Below are positions 8,764 through 17,483 of a stretch of DNA of 64,000 nucleotides, in pieces. The position numbers were made by a program, and so were the translations under genes. Source of the stretch: Salinigranum salinum (GTDB lineage Archaea; Halobacteriota; Halobacteria; Halobacteriales; Haloferacaceae); NCBI RefSeq assembly GCF_009176545.1, contig NZ_VTOJ01000002.1, positions 682,001-746,000 on the forward strand. The letters run 5' to 3'. Position 1 is the first letter of the stretch. Each line of letters starts with the position of its first letter. The notes below the pieces were generated by a model. The model did no database searches, had not been told where the DNA came from, and saw nothing but the letters and a program-made list of their open reading frames with translations.

Positions 8764-9198
8764 ATGAACACCGCAGACCAGTACGTCAAGGCGATCTATC
8801 TGCTCCAGGAGATGGAGAACGGCCCCGCATCGACCGGCGCGCTCGCCGACATGCTCGACGTGAGCCCCGCGAGTGCCAACGAGATGATCGGCAAGCTCGA
8901 AGGGCGCGGGCTCGCCGAACACGAAAAGTACAAGGGCGTCCGACTCACCGAGGAGGGGATCGTCAACGCCCGCGAGGCGCTCCAGACGTACTGCATCATC
9001 GAGCGCTTCCTCGCGAACGTCCTCGACGTCGAGGAGTTCCGTGCCGAGGCACGCGAACTTGAACCCGTCATCGACGAGACGGTCGCCGAACGCCTCGACA
9101 CCATCATCGAGCGCAACCCCGACTGCCCCGACTGCTTCGACCCCGAGACCGACGCCTGTCGGTACCTCGAACTCGCGTCGGAGAAGCCCGCGGACTGA
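8764..9198 (+). CDS. DtxR/SirR-family metal-dependent transcriptional regulator
   Basis: 144-aa regulator with the N-terminal winged helix of the DtxR/MntR family: MNTADQYVKAIYLLQEMENG, then STGALADMLDVSPASANEMI as helix-turn-helix and GLAEHEKYKGVRLTEEG as wing (residues 1-65). The following region to about 130 is the metal-binding dimerisation domain. A C-terminal cluster CPDCFDPETDAC could be an extra metal site. No SH3/FeoA domain is present. Such regulators sense Fe or Mn and repress uptake or tune storage. Its position beside the ferritin-like gene suggests local control, likely from the same transcript. Confidence 0.88.
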   Translation: MNTADQYVKAIYLLQEMENGPASTGALADMLDVSPASANEMIGKLEGRGLAEHEKYKGVRLTEEGIVNAREALQTYCIIERFLANVLDVEEFRAEARELEPVIDETVAERLDTIIERNPDCPDCFDPETDACRYLELASEKPAD

Positions 9199-9301
9199 TC
9201 GGCGCGCCGGTCCCGCCCGACACGCGAGCGTTTCACTCAGATCTGTCATGCAATAATGTTTTGTGCCGGGGGGTCGTGTGTGGATAGAGGGGTGGGAACG
9301 A

Positions 9302-9514
9302 ATGTCACTATCGATCGATCGGCTCTCGACGTCCTTCGCTCGGCTCTGGTGCGCGGTCGGGGACAGGAGAGAGCGACCGTCGTCGCCGTACGTGTGTCGT
9401 GGGTGTGAGACACCCTTCGACGTGGAGTACCACGTCTGTCCCGTCTGCGGAGGGTTCTCCGTCGAACTGGTTCTCTCCGAAGGCAACGAGGGGTGGAGAC
9501 CGCTACAATCTTAA
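9302..9514 (+). CDS. Small zinc-ribbon protein
   Basis: A 70-aa protein with two knuckles, CRGC and CPVC, separated by 11 residues (VCRGCETPFDVEYHVCPVCG), a rubredoxin-like zinc ribbon. Small CPxCG proteins of this kind are abundant in haloarchaea, but most lack a known role. ATG 9302 gives a compact product; an in-frame GTG at 9263 would add 13 residues. It ends 87 bases before tRNA-Gln. Confidence 0.6.
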   Translation: MSLSIDRLSTSFARLWCAVGDRRERPSSPYVCRGCETPFDVEYHVCPVCGGFSVELVLSEGNEGWRPLQS

Positions 9515-9601
9515 GTCTCAGATTGGTACGAGGGAGTACAGTCCCGTGACGTGGAGACGCGTCTCGTTTCCGCTCGTCGGGGGCTGGCGAGTGGCGTGAC
9601 C

Positions 9602-9674
9602 AGTCCCGTGGTGTAGTGGCCAATCATAATGGCCTTTGGAGCCATTGACGGCGGTTCGAATCCGCCCGGGACTA
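9602..9674 (+). tRNA. tRNA-Gln (anticodon TTG)
   Basis: Complete cloverleaf: acceptor AGTCCCG (9602-9608) pairs with CGGGACT (9667-9673), discriminator A. The anticodon stem ATGGC/GCCAT flanks loop CTTTGGA with anticodon TTG. The T arm is GGCGG-TTCGAAT-CCGCC. No CCA is encoded. No intron. Confidence 0.93.
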
Positions 9675-9747
9675 TTCTGCGAGCGTCAGCGAGCAGTGAT
9701 AGTCGTTACTGGATTCGAGCCCAGACGACGAGCGGACGCGAGTCGTC

Positions 9748-9775
9748 GCGGTTCGATATCCGCCCGGGACTATTT
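9748..9775 (+). repeat. Partial copy of the tRNA-Gln 3' end
   Basis: GCGGTTCGATATCCGCCCGG and the following GACTATT repeat tRNA bases from 9651 plus three flanking bases, with one inserted T. A copy of a tRNA 3' end about 97 bases downstream is the form an attachment site takes after integration, or the rest of a decayed tandem tRNA. Confidence 0.55.
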
Positions 9776-9860
9776 TCACCGAGGTTCGAGTTCCTCGCTC
9801 CTCGCCCAAGGCCGCAACTGCGTCCGTGGAGCCGTCCGACGAGTGACCACTCCTCCCGAG

Positions 9861-11471
9861 TCAGTCGTCAGCCGGTGCCCCTTCGGGAGGTTCCGCGGCA
9901 GATTTCGGGTCGATCCCACGGCGATTCGCGTCGAACTCCGAGAGCCCGTAGACGAGCCCGATCAGCGAGACAGCGCCGACAGCGAGCAGGACGAACGGGG
10001 TGATGCGGGTGTAGCCCCACACGATCATCAGCACGGTCACGACGAGGATGACGGTGACCGCGTAGTAAAACTGCGTCCGGACGTGGTCGATCAGGTCGGC
10101 CCCGGTGAACGTCGACGACAGCACCGTCGTGTCGGAGATCGGCGAGGAGTGGTCGCCGAAGATCGCGCCCGAGAAGACCATGCCGACGATGACCGCGACC
10201 ATGGTGTGGTTGCCGGTGAGGTCCCACGCGACTGGGACGGCGATCGGGGTCACGATAGCCATCGTCCCCCAGGAACTGCCGGTCGAGAAGGCGATGAACG
10301 CCGCAGTGAACAGCACCACGACCGGGAGGATTTCGGGCGAGAGGAACTCTTGGACCAAGACAGCGATGTACGCACCGGTGCCGAGTCCGCCGTCTTCGAC
10401 GGGTGCGACGACGTTACCGATACCCCACGCGAGGACGAGGATCGTCACCGCCGTGAGCATGATTCCGAAGCCGTCGATGGTCGTATCGACGCTCTCGCCC
10501 AGCGAGAGGATGTTGTAGACGTATCCGAGCACGTACGTCGTGACCACCATGGCGAACGACCCGAAGATCAGCGCCACGGCGTAGTCGGCCCCGGTGACCA
10601 TGTCGTACAGCGAGGCACCCGGTTCGAACCCGGTGAACAGCGCGGACCCGATGGTGACCGAGATCAGTACGACGATCGGCAAGAAGAACGAGGTCAACCG
10701 CGGATCGTCGATGTTCGGTTGGCCGAGTTCCGCCTCGACGTCCTGCATCGGCCGGGCGTCGTCGCGCGTCACTTTGCCGGTTTCGGCGGCGCGGTGCTCG
10801 GCGGTGAGCATCTCGCCGTAGTCACGCTGAGTGAGTACGATGATGCCGACCATCACGATGGCCAAGATCGCGTACATGTTGTAGGGGATCGACTCCAAGA
10901 ACACGCCGAACGAGTCGGGAATTTCGCTCTCCGCCAGGCTCGTCGCCCCGTAGCCCGACTCGATCATCGACAGCTGGAACGCGACCCACGAGGAGATCGC
11001 CAGCGTCGCCACCGGCGCCGCGGTCGAATCGACGAGGTACGAGAGTTTCTCGCGTGAGATGTGCAGATAGTCCGAGACGTCCTTCATCGTACTCCCGACG
11101 ACGGCCGTGTTGGCGTAGTCGTCGAAGAACAACACCACGCCGAGGATCCACGCGGCGGCCCCGGCTTTACGCTTGGTGTCGATCCGCTCGAGCGCGAAGT
11201 TCCGGACGGCGTGTGAGCCACCCAACCGCCAGATCATCGCGACCGACGACCCGAGCAGCAGCGTGAAGATGATGATCTGCGCGTGGAACACGCTCTCGCC
11301 GACGGCCGCCGCGATCCAATCGAACGTCTGTCCCAGACCGACCCCGCCCGTGAGGATGACGCCCCCGGCCCAGATGCCGACGAAAAGCGACAGGACCGCC
11401 TTCCGTGTGGCGATGGCGAGGACGATAGCCAGCAGCGGCGGGATAAGTGACAGCGATCCAAACTCTGTCAT
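9861..11471 (-). CDS. nhaC: Na+/H+ antiporter, NhaC family
   Basis: Polytopic inner-membrane protein of 536 aa with about 11-12 hydrophobic segments, of the NhaC/ion-transporter type (for example GVVLFFDDYANTAVVGSTMK and AFIAFSTGSSWGTMAIVTPI, both typical conserved loops). It would expel Na+ for H+ or move a small organic ion, relevant in a salt-in cytoplasm. ATG 11471 is preferred over an in-frame GTG at 11483 because it lies 27 bases from a strong TATA box, implying a leaderless message. It is divergent from the UspA gene with promoters only about 30 bases apart. The exact substrate is uncertain. Confidence 0.82.
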   Translation of the reverse strand: MTEFGSLSLIPPLLAIVLAIATRKAVLSLFVGIWAGGVILTGGVGLGQTFDWIAAAVGESVFHAQIIIFTLLLGSSVAMIWRLGGSHAVRNFALERIDTKRKAGAAAWILGVVLFFDDYANTAVVGSTMKDVSDYLHISREKLSYLVDSTAAPVATLAISSWVAFQLSMIESGYGATSLAESEIPDSFGVFLESIPYNMYAILAIVMVGIIVLTQRDYGEMLTAEHRAAETGKVTRDDARPMQDVEAELGQPNIDDPRLTSFFLPIVVLISVTIGSALFTGFEPGASLYDMVTGADYAVALIFGSFAMVVTTYVLGYVYNILSLGESVDTTIDGFGIMLTAVTILVLAWGIGNVVAPVEDGGLGTGAYIAVLVQEFLSPEILPVVVLFTAAFIAFSTGSSWGTMAIVTPIAVPVAWDLTGNHTMVAVIVGMVFSGAIFGDHSSPISDTTVLSSTFTGADLIDHVRTQFYYAVTVILVVTVLMIVWGYTRITPFVLLAVGAVSLIGLVYGLSEFDANRRGIDPKSAAEPPEGAPADD

Positions 11472-11492
11472 GTGTACACACACTACAAACTA

Positions 11493-11501
11493 CTATTTAA
11501 A
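11493..11501 (-). promoter_or_regulatory. TATA box of the NhaC gene
   Basis: TTTAAATAG on the minus strand, centred 26-27 bases before ATG 11471. Confidence 0.6.
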
Positions 11502-11526
11502 CGCTCCTCAACGGAATGGGGGAGGA

Positions 11527-11533
11527 GTTTAAT
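11527..11533 (+). promoter_or_regulatory. TATA box of the UspA gene
   Basis: GTTTAAT, centred 28 bases before ATG 11558. It lies 33 bases from the NhaC TATA box on the other strand, so initiation complexes on the two would probably compete. Confidence 0.55.
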
Positions 11534-11557
11534 GCTGGAGCCCACGATTCGGGGGCC

Positions 11558-11980
11558 ATGACGGGTGTCCTGGTTCCGTTCGACGGTTCGAAGCTCGCGA
11601 TCGAAGCCCTTCGGTTCGCCTACGAACGCTTTCCGGAGGCGGAGGTAACGGCACTGTTCGTCGTCGACACGAGCGTCACGTACCAGCCAGAGAAGTACGT
11701 CGGGGTGAAACTCGGCGAGATCTACGAGCAGCGCGAGGCAGAAGGTGAGGCGCTACTCAAGGAGGCCGAGGTGGTCGCTTCCGACTACGACGCCCCACTG
11801 ACGACGGCGATCGAGCAAGGACGACCCTGGCAGGAGATCCTCGACTACGTCGACGACCACGGGATCGACCACGTCGTCCTCGGGAGTCACAGCCGGGACT
11901 TCCTCGAGCGGTTCTTCGTCGGGAGCGTCGCCGAACGCGTCGTCGACCGGATTCCCGTCCCGGTCACCCTCATTCGGTGA
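11558..11980 (+). CDS. Universal stress protein, UspA family
   Basis: Single-domain cytosolic UspA of 140 aa. It starts MTGVLVPFDGS and carries the ATP-binding C-terminal block GSHSRDFLERFFVGSVAE (about 108-125) followed by the final strand VPVTLI. The frame is open 42 bases further upstream, but the ATG at 11558 matches both the family start and the TATA spacing. It is divergent from the NhaC antiporter, and UspA-transporter pairs are common in haloarchaea, suggesting a regulatory link under stress or salt change. Confidence 0.88.
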   Translation: MTGVLVPFDGSKLAIEALRFAYERFPEAEVTALFVVDTSVTYQPEKYVGVKLGEIYEQREAEGEALLKEAEVVASDYDAPLTTAIEQGRPWQEILDYVDDHGIDHVVLGSHSRDFLERFFVGSVAERVVDRIPVPVTLIR

Positions 11981-12157
11981 TCGGGTCCAGCCGACGCACC
12001 CGGCGTCGCCGTGAGAGGACGACCGCGCGTCTCGATGTACCATCTGCATCGAGACGGACACGAGGTGATGGGACGGATTGACAAGCAAATCGACCACCGT
12101 CGACTGCCGGCGTAGCTTATACGTGGCTCCCACCCGCGAGACGCGACGGACGCGGTC

Positions 12158-12364
12158 GTGATCTACCTCGATGAGGCGGATTCAGCTGAAGAGGTCTGGC
12201 AGCTGTGAGAGGACGCCCGCTCTGTGTTGCGTGATCTAAACACAGAGGATGATGGCCTCGATACGTCCAAGTTCGCTGAGCACCGCACTGGGCGAAACGT
12301 CTGGACTGCAGTGAATGGTGGCAGCGTCGCGATACAATACATCACTTTCGCTGGATCGACCTGA
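12158..12364 (+). pseudogene. Decayed short gene with in-frame stop
   Basis: Reading from GTG 12158 gives VIYLDEADSAEEVWQL, a TGA at 12206, then the same frame continues coherently (EDARSVLRDLNTEDDGLDTS ... SVAIQYITFAGST) to TGA 12362. A TATA-like AGCTTATACG lies at 12114-12123, so a promoter remains. The size would suit a small cytosolic or toxin-antitoxin type protein, but I do not recognise it. Lower GC than the neighbours suggests acquired DNA. Confidence 0.4.
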
Positions 12365-12443
12365 ATCGCTGAGTGACCGACCGGGGAACGACGGTCTCGA
12401 GAGTAGAACGCCGGACTCTCACCGCCACCCGGGACCTACTTGA

Positions 12444-12647
12444 GGTGAGCAATACGGTGTCGAAACCAGCAACCGGAACGACGCGCTGGAGATCGATTTC
12501 GGAGGTCTCGATCCAGACCCTGACCCTCGATTCCTGATTCACGAAGGGCTCGAGGTCTGGAAGAACGCTGGACAGGATCCTGCTCGGTACAGGACTGCAT
12601 CAGTGAAGTATAACGGCGCTAGCAGGCAGGTGTTCCAGTTCCTGTAG
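12444..12647 (+). pseudogene. Remnant of an unidentified gene (C-terminal part)
   Basis: A 67-codon open stretch without a start codon of its own ends at TAG 12645-12647. It reads GEQYGVETSNRNDALEIDFG and later FLIHEGLEVWKNAGQDPARY, which looks like genuine acidic haloarchaeal protein rather than random translation. The frame is closed upstream at TGA 12441. I interpret it as the tail of a gene truncated by deletion. Family unknown. Confidence 0.35.
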
Positions 12648-12693
12648 CAGACTCCGAGTGAGTGGCAACACTGTCCAGAGCACCAGCTAGCGG

Positions 12694-12810
12694 CTATTTC
12701 TGCTTCGTTTCTGGGTAAGGAAGAGAGATCTCGAGCGCGTTTGGGGTGGCTTCGGCTTTCGCCTCAGCCACACCCAAGGGAAACCACGATGCGAGGCGTC
12801 GGGTTTCCCC
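12694..12810 (-). pseudogene. Possible C-terminal scrap of an insertion-sequence gene
   Basis: On the minus strand a 38-codon frame reads GETRRLASWFPLGVAEAKAE and ends NALEISLPYPETKQK before TAG. Its overlap with strong stem-loops is reminiscent of the 3' end of IS200/IS605-type tnpB genes, whose last codons overlap a structured RNA. The assignment rests on layout, not on a recognised motif, and is weak. Confidence 0.3.
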
Positions 12811-12867
12811 TTAGGGGTGTGCCTAAGGGCACGTAATTAAAATACTCCCCCGGCTTTGAGCAAGCCG
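12741..12867. other. Cluster of four stem-loops, last one a likely terminator
   Basis: Four inverted repeats follow each other: TTGGGGTGGCT/AGCCACACCCAA (12741-12777, one bulge); GGGAAACC/GGTTTCCC (12778-12809); CCCTTAGG/CCTAAGGG (12808-12829); CGGCTT/AAGCCG (12851-12867). Read on the minus strand, the last one lies 11 bases after the nuclease stop and is followed by GTATTTTAATT, so it may terminate that gene. The others could belong to a structured RNA or to a transposon end. Confidence 0.5.
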
Positions 12868-12877
12868 CTACTGCAGG

Positions 12878-14974
12878 TCAATATGTCCGTTCGTTCTCCG
12901 ATAACCAGGTGGCCTTAGACCGATCCCCAAATTCTGAGAGTATTAATCGAATGTCGTCCCCTGCACCCGTGATGTCACCTATTGAGTGGTAGAAAGAAAC
13001 ATTAGCACTCTCCTTCCAGACCTGTCTACCGGGGAGATTTTCATACGGATCTTCTCCCGTTTGACTGTACAGGCCTAAGAAATCCAATTCATCCACACTA
13101 TGTATCTGTCCGTCTTTGGCTGCATTTATCCTAAATCTCAGAAACTTGATAAAGTGTTCAACATTAAGTATCCTTGAAAGAAGATCAAGATCGTAGATGC
13201 TCACCACGTATGGAATAAGTGTCTGATCATCTATCAACGATACATAATCCATAGTAGCAAGTCGATCATATTCCCCGCCCATTACTACCATCGGAAGGAA
13301 TTCCGTGATTTTCTCACTCTGAGCACTTTCGTGACTTATAGCATCTCCAAGCGACCACTCACCCTGCTGCAAATTTTTGATCTTTCTGTCAGCTTGACTC
13401 ACTCCCGCAAGAATTCCTTTGTTCATATCCTTCTTGATCTTGCTAATATCTCCTTTCCGTGCATCATCGGTCAAAAATTTCGACTTGACTTCAATTATTA
13501 CAGCTGTTGAATCAAAAATGGCGACGAGGTCGATTTCCTCATTTCCCCATGAGACACTATGAAAGACATTCCCACCTTTCTGAAAGAGTTGATTGACTCG
13601 ATCATACGACCAGTACTCTAGTAGCTCTCCTCTATGATTGAAGTTCAGTTCAAGCGTGATATCGGAATCTGTATTCATGTTATTGAGGTCATAAAAAAAT
13701 GTCTTTGAGAGTGCCCGAGTGAACATTTGAGGGTAGGCAAAGAGAAATTGATCATTTATTTCTAACAGAGGAGTTGCTTCCAATTGATTAAACCCAAACG
13801 GAGTACTTACGTTGTAGCTACCAATTGGGGCACTGATACGGTCTAGAAACGAATTTATCCGCTCCCGGTTATGTATATCTAATGAAGATATTATTTCTTC
13901 TCTACCAATCCAAAATCCATTGGCGGCGGTGGACATGAAGGCCGCCCACGATTCCAACTCTCCTCGCTGAAGAGTGGTATGTAGGGGAGATTCAAGATGT
14001 TCAGATAGTTTTTCCCCGTTCTGAATGGCTTCTTGAATACCCCCCACCATCCTGAGACAATCTGCTTGATAATATCTCCCATCTTGGGTTATCTTGGACA
14101 ATCGATTGTATAGTTTGTCTAATAATACTGATGACCAATTGGCTATGTTAATCATGTCTAGTCCTTTGTTCTTCAGAAAGTCGTACTGATAAGGCGCATA
14201 TATTTTTTCAATATATTCTACATACTGTTCAGGATATGCGTAATTCCCGTAAATCAATTCACTATTTTGAGCCGCCGCTGCTAGACTTTCATCATCACGG
14301 AATGGTTTTTCCCCAATAAAATCATATTCACTGCTGAATTTTGAATAGAGAGACTCTAAGAGGGAGTACAGCTGAAATAGTTCCGCACCATATACACGAT
14401 GTTGAGTAGTCCGATACCCTCCAGCGAGATCTTCATCAGCAATTGATTGAATCTCTCTCCACCTTTCCGAGTATGACAGAGAACCACGCTTATTACAGTC
14501 CGCGTCCGAAGGAAAGCTCCCGATAAGGGCCAAGGAGAACTCAAACATCCTAGGGGGAAGGCCTATATGTTCATTGGTAAATGGGTCGTTGTATGCGAAT
14601 TCAGATAATATTCTAGTAGAGGCGAGGAAAGTAAGAGCATTTTTGCTTCCTAACCGGTTTACTACCGACTCTAATTCGGTTAGTATCTCCTGTTTTGATT
14701 TATTCGGCGTAGAATTAGTTAGTTGAGTATGGTTTCGTAGCCCTGGGATATTATACCAGTCGAGAGGCAAGAGAAATCGATCTTCGTAGGGATAAAGACC
14801 CATTATATTTTCTACTTTGTCCCTGCTCAGCCGAAAAGAAGGCTCAGTATGTGCACTAATCCCGGACAAGAGCATATGATGCCTCACTTTACAATCTATG
14901 CAGAATCTGACACCACTCGTCGTCGAGACAGGGATATTACGTTCACAAAGATCGCAGAACTGTTGATCGCTCAT
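12878..14974 (-). CDS. Zinc-finger protein with C-terminal PD-(D/E)XK nuclease-like domain
   Basis: A 698-aa protein of unknown family. Near the N-terminus four cysteines form CxxC-X14-CxxC (Cys7, 10, 25, 28), a treble-clef or zinc-ribbon motif. The long middle region (about 100-440) is helical and unlike anything I recognise. Around residues 478-499 stands EIDLVAIFDSTAVIIEVKSK: Asp482, Glu495 and Lys497 match the D-X12-E-X-K catalytic pattern of restriction-endonuclease-like nucleases (Mrr/NERD type). A DNA-targeting or defence function is therefore likely but inferred. The gene is far more AT-rich than its neighbours, with A/T third positions and no acidic bias, a clear sign of transfer. 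ATG 14974 fits a TATA box about 26 bases upstream. No partner methylase is adjacent. Confidence 0.7.
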   Translation of the reverse strand: MSDQQFCDLCERNIPVSTTSGVRFCIDCKVRHHMLLSGISAHTEPSFRLSRDKVENIMGLYPYEDRFLLPLDWYNIPGLRNHTQLTNSTPNKSKQEILTELESVVNRLGSKNALTFLASTRILSEFAYNDPFTNEHIGLPPRMFEFSLALIGSFPSDADCNKRGSLSYSERWREIQSIADEDLAGGYRTTQHRVYGAELFQLYSLLESLYSKFSSEYDFIGEKPFRDDESLAAAAQNSELIYGNYAYPEQYVEYIEKIYAPYQYDFLKNKGLDMINIANWSSVLLDKLYNRLSKITQDGRYYQADCLRMVGGIQEAIQNGEKLSEHLESPLHTTLQRGELESWAAFMSTAANGFWIGREEIISSLDIHNRERINSFLDRISAPIGSYNVSTPFGFNQLEATPLLEINDQFLFAYPQMFTRALSKTFFYDLNNMNTDSDITLELNFNHRGELLEYWSYDRVNQLFQKGGNVFHSVSWGNEEIDLVAIFDSTAVIIEVKSKFLTDDARKGDISKIKKDMNKGILAGVSQADRKIKNLQQGEWSLGDAISHESAQSEKITEFLPMVVMGGEYDRLATMDYVSLIDDQTLIPYVVSIYDLDLLSRILNVEHFIKFLRFRINAAKDGQIHSVDELDFLGLYSQTGEDPYENLPGRQVWKESANVSFYHSIGDITGAGDDIRLILSEFGDRSKATWLSENERTY

Positions 14975-14995
14975 TGCTCAAACTTACTGCCGTGG

Positions 14996-15005
14996 AATAG
15001 TAAAA
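14996..15005 (-). promoter_or_regulatory. TATA box of the nuclease-like gene
   Basis: TTTTACTATT on the minus strand, centred about 26 bases before ATG 14974. Confidence 0.45.
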
Positions 15006-15369
15006 AGGCGGGTAAAACAGTATTCACTTTACTCTCCTCGGGGTTGCGCATCGATCTATACAGGGACCTCGAGGTACGCACGGAGCGTATCGTACCCACC
15101 AGTCACGTGCATACATTTCAGCCAGAAGAGACTCGGAACGATTCCGGAACAGGGCCAGATGGCTTTGATTTACAACCAGTCACCGTTCCAGCAACTCCGA
15201 GACAACACTCGGGGAGGGTTCCTGCACACATCGGAATATGAGTGCGCGGAACGGCCAGCGATCCAGCTAGGCGACGAACGCCACACTGTCCCGGGTGTCG
15301 ATCCGTTCGCTCGTCGCAGCCTCGGACCCGTTTCGGACACCGATACCCCGTCGGGAGAGTATCCCGGCC
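15006..15369. other. Intergenic region, right edge of AT-rich island
   Basis: About 360 bases between two divergently placed ends. Base composition returns to GC-rich near 15240. A frame from ATG 15159 reads MALIYNQSPFQQLRDNTRGG but then runs through the antisense of the next gene; it might be a broken end of something. I see no reliable gene. Confidence 0.4.
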
Positions 15370-16062
15370 TCACTCCCGTTCCGCCGGCGGCCGTCTCACG
15401 ACGAGCACCGGGCCGACCGACTCCGCCGCCACGCGCGCTGTGACCTCGCCGAGGAGGAACGACTCGAGCGATGGTGCCTGTTCGCCCATCACGATTGCGT
15501 CGTGGTGCGGCACGGCCTCCAGCAACGCGTCGAGCGGGTTCCTGTCCTCGGCAATCTTCGTCCGGACGTCGATACCCGCGTCTTCCAGACGCGACCGAGC
15601 GCCCTCGAGCGGCGTGACCCCCTCGTCACCCGCCACCCGGAGCAGCGTCACGCGGATGTCCCGGTCGCCGACGAGTTCGGAGACGAACTCGATGATCCGG
15701 TCGGCGGCGACGTCGCCGGAGAGCGAGACGAGCAGCTGATCGACCGCCCCGGTCGCGCCGGTGATCGCGTACGCGTCGGCGCGGACTTCGTCGGCGACCC
15801 GCCGGACGGTCTTCTGTCGGTTGGCCGTGAAGACGAGCCGGTAGTCGGCGTCGCCGCCGGCCTCGCGGAACTCCTCGGTGATGTCGGTCAACGCCGCGTT
15901 GGCTCGCTCTTCGTACTGGCTTCGGGCCTGGTCCGGCGGCGTCTGCTCGGGCAGGACGTGGTAGCCGAGCACCGTGACGTCCATCGTGCCCAGGAGATTC
16001 ATCAACCCGAGCGGAACGGCCTCGTTCTTGAGCACCGCGACAGGGACGACGACACGAGTCAT
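15370..16062 (-). CDS. Universal stress protein paired with an amino-acid permease
   Basis: 230-aa UspA-like protein. The N-terminal half starts [20 protein letters not shown]; the C-terminal half has an ADP/ATP-site-like segment VMGEQAPSLESFLLGEVTAR followed by GPVLVVRRP. This suggests a two-domain Usp in which the first domain is divergent. Its ATG overlaps the TAA of the upstream APC permease by one base (TAATG), so both are made together. In haloarchaea such Usp domains are often fused to the APC permease C-terminus; here they are separate polypeptides. It likely modulates transport by nucleotide sensing. Confidence 0.82.
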   Translation of the reverse strand: MTRVVVPVAVLKNEAVPLGLMNLLGTMDVTVLGYHVLPEQTPPDQARSQYEERANAALTDITEEFREAGGDADYRLVFTANRQKTVRRVADEVRADAYAITGATGAVDQLLVSLSGDVAADRIIEFVSELVGDRDIRVTLLRVAGDEGVTPLEGARSRLEDAGIDVRTKIAEDRNPLDALLEAVPHHDAIVMGEQAPSLESFLLGEVTARVAAESVGPVLVVRRPPAERE

Positions 16063-17483
16063 TAGAGAGCCCCCTTCAGAGTAACGTCCCGGGCGTAATA
16101 AGCGTACCAGCCGGCCGTCGCGACCATGATCGCGAGGCCGATGATCTGCGAGGCCGGCTGCATGAACCCGATGAGCGCGAAGCTCGCGAGCGCGCCGAGC
16201 GCCGGGACGACCGGGTATCCCGGCGTCCGGAAGTCCGGGTCGTACCAGTCGGGTTCGTCGCGCCGGAGGACGAGGAGCGCGACGCAGATGAGCCCGTAGA
16301 GGACGAGATGGAGGAACGACGCGACCTCCGCCAGCACTTCGACCTGACCGGTCGCGACGAGGACGAGGACCGGTCCGCCGGCCATCCCGAGCGCCACGTG
16401 CGGCGTGCCGTACTTCAGGTTGATCCGGCTCGCCCACCGCGGCAGCAGCGCGTCCTTCGAGACCGCGTAGACGGCTCGAGACGTGCTCAGGATCGACGCG
16501 TTCGCGCTCGACATCGTCGCGAGCAGTCCACCGAAGACGATCGCGAGCGCGCCGGCACTACCGAGGTAGTGCCGGCCGACGTCGACCATCGCGGTCTCAC
16601 CGAGGCTCGCGAGCCGCTCGCTGCCGAACGCGCTCGTGGCGACGAAGATCGTCACCACGTAGAGGACCCCGACGATCACCACCGACCCGACCATCGCCAG
16701 CGGGAGGTTCCGACCCGGCCGCTTCATCTCCCCGGCGACCGTCGCGACCTGCGCGAAGCCGAGGTAGGAGGTGAACACGAGCGCCGCCGTCGTCAGGACC
16801 GGGAGCGGCCCGAACGGCATGAACTGCTCGGGGGCGCTCGGCTGACCGACCAGGCCGAGGGCGTCGAGCGACCCCCAGAGCAGGACGACCGCGAGGATCG
16901 ACAGCAAAAGCGCGACGACCCCGTTCTGGAGCTTCGCGGCGTTCTCGGTACCGGTGACGTTCAACAGCGTGAAGCCCACCCCGAAGACCAGCGCGATGGG
17001 GATGACGAGGCCGCCGCCGAGGGTGATCCCGACTTCGGCGAGGGTGTCGATAGCGTAGAAACCGAAGCCGACGAGGTAGAACGCGGTCGCGAACACCAGC
17101 CCGAACCAGAGCGAGAGCCCGACGACGGCACCCGCGAGCGTGCCGAGTCCACGTGAGATGAAGTAGTAGCCGCCGCCGCTTTTCGGCATCGCTGTCGCCA
17201 GCTCCGAGGTCGGCAGCGCGACCAGGAGCGCGACCACGCCGCCCAGAGCGAACGACCCCGCGGCAGCCGGCCCGGCCTGCCCTGCCGCCAGGCCCGGGAA
17301 GACGAAGATGCCGGCCCCGATCATCGTCCCGACGCCGATCGCAAGGCCGCCCGGGAGCCCGAGCGTCCGCTCGAGTTCGGCATCGTCGGTGTAGGTCGCC
17401 TCGTCGGTTTCGACGGTCGGTTCGACGTCCGGTGCCTCACCTTCGATGTTCGTCCCGACTGATGGTAACTCCTCGGAACCCAT
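16062..17483 (-). CDS. APC-family amino-acid permease
   Basis: 473-aa polytopic membrane protein. After an acidic cytosolic N-terminus of about 40 residues come about 12 membrane segments. The first has the APC signature [20 protein letters not shown], and an early [15 protein letters not shown] loop is typical of amino-acid/polyamine/organocation transporters. The substrate is likely a cationic or small neutral amino acid, not determinable here. It is followed by an overlapping Usp gene, the usual haloarchaeal arrangement. ATG 17483 is supported by a weak TATA-like CAGTTACC near 17510-17517. Confidence 0.85.
   Translation of the reverse strand: MGSEELPSVGTNIEGEAPDVEPTVETDEATYTDDAELERTLGLPGGLAIGVGTMIGAGIFVFPGLAAGQAGPAAAGSFALGGVVALLVALPTSELATAMPKSGGGYYFISRGLGTLAGAVVGLSLWFGLVFATAFYLVGFGFYAIDTLAEVGITLGGGLVIPIALVFGVGFTLLNVTGTENAAKLQNGVVALLLSILAVVLLWGSLDALGLVGQPSAPEQFMPFGPLPVLTTAALVFTSYLGFAQVATVAGEMKRPGRNLPLAMVGSVVIVGVLYVVTIFVATSAFGSERLASLGETAMVDVGRHYLGSAGALAIVFGGLLATMSSANASILSTSRAVYAVSKDALLPRWASRINLKYGTPHVALGMAGGPVLVLVATGQVEVLAEVASFLHLVLYGLICVALLVLRRDEPDWYDPDFRTPGYPVVPALGALASFALIGFMQPASQIIGLAIMVATAGWYAYYARDVTLKGAL

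Noticed and set aside
9676..9747. Second tRNA gene after tRNA-Gln
   Set aside because: Only the 3' end is duplicated; no acceptor 5' strand, D arm or anticodon stem can be formed.
15159..15443. 94-codon frame starting MALIYNQSPF
   Set aside because: The second half runs antisense through the Usp gene and is Pro/Arg-rich; only the first part looks protein-like, too short to name.
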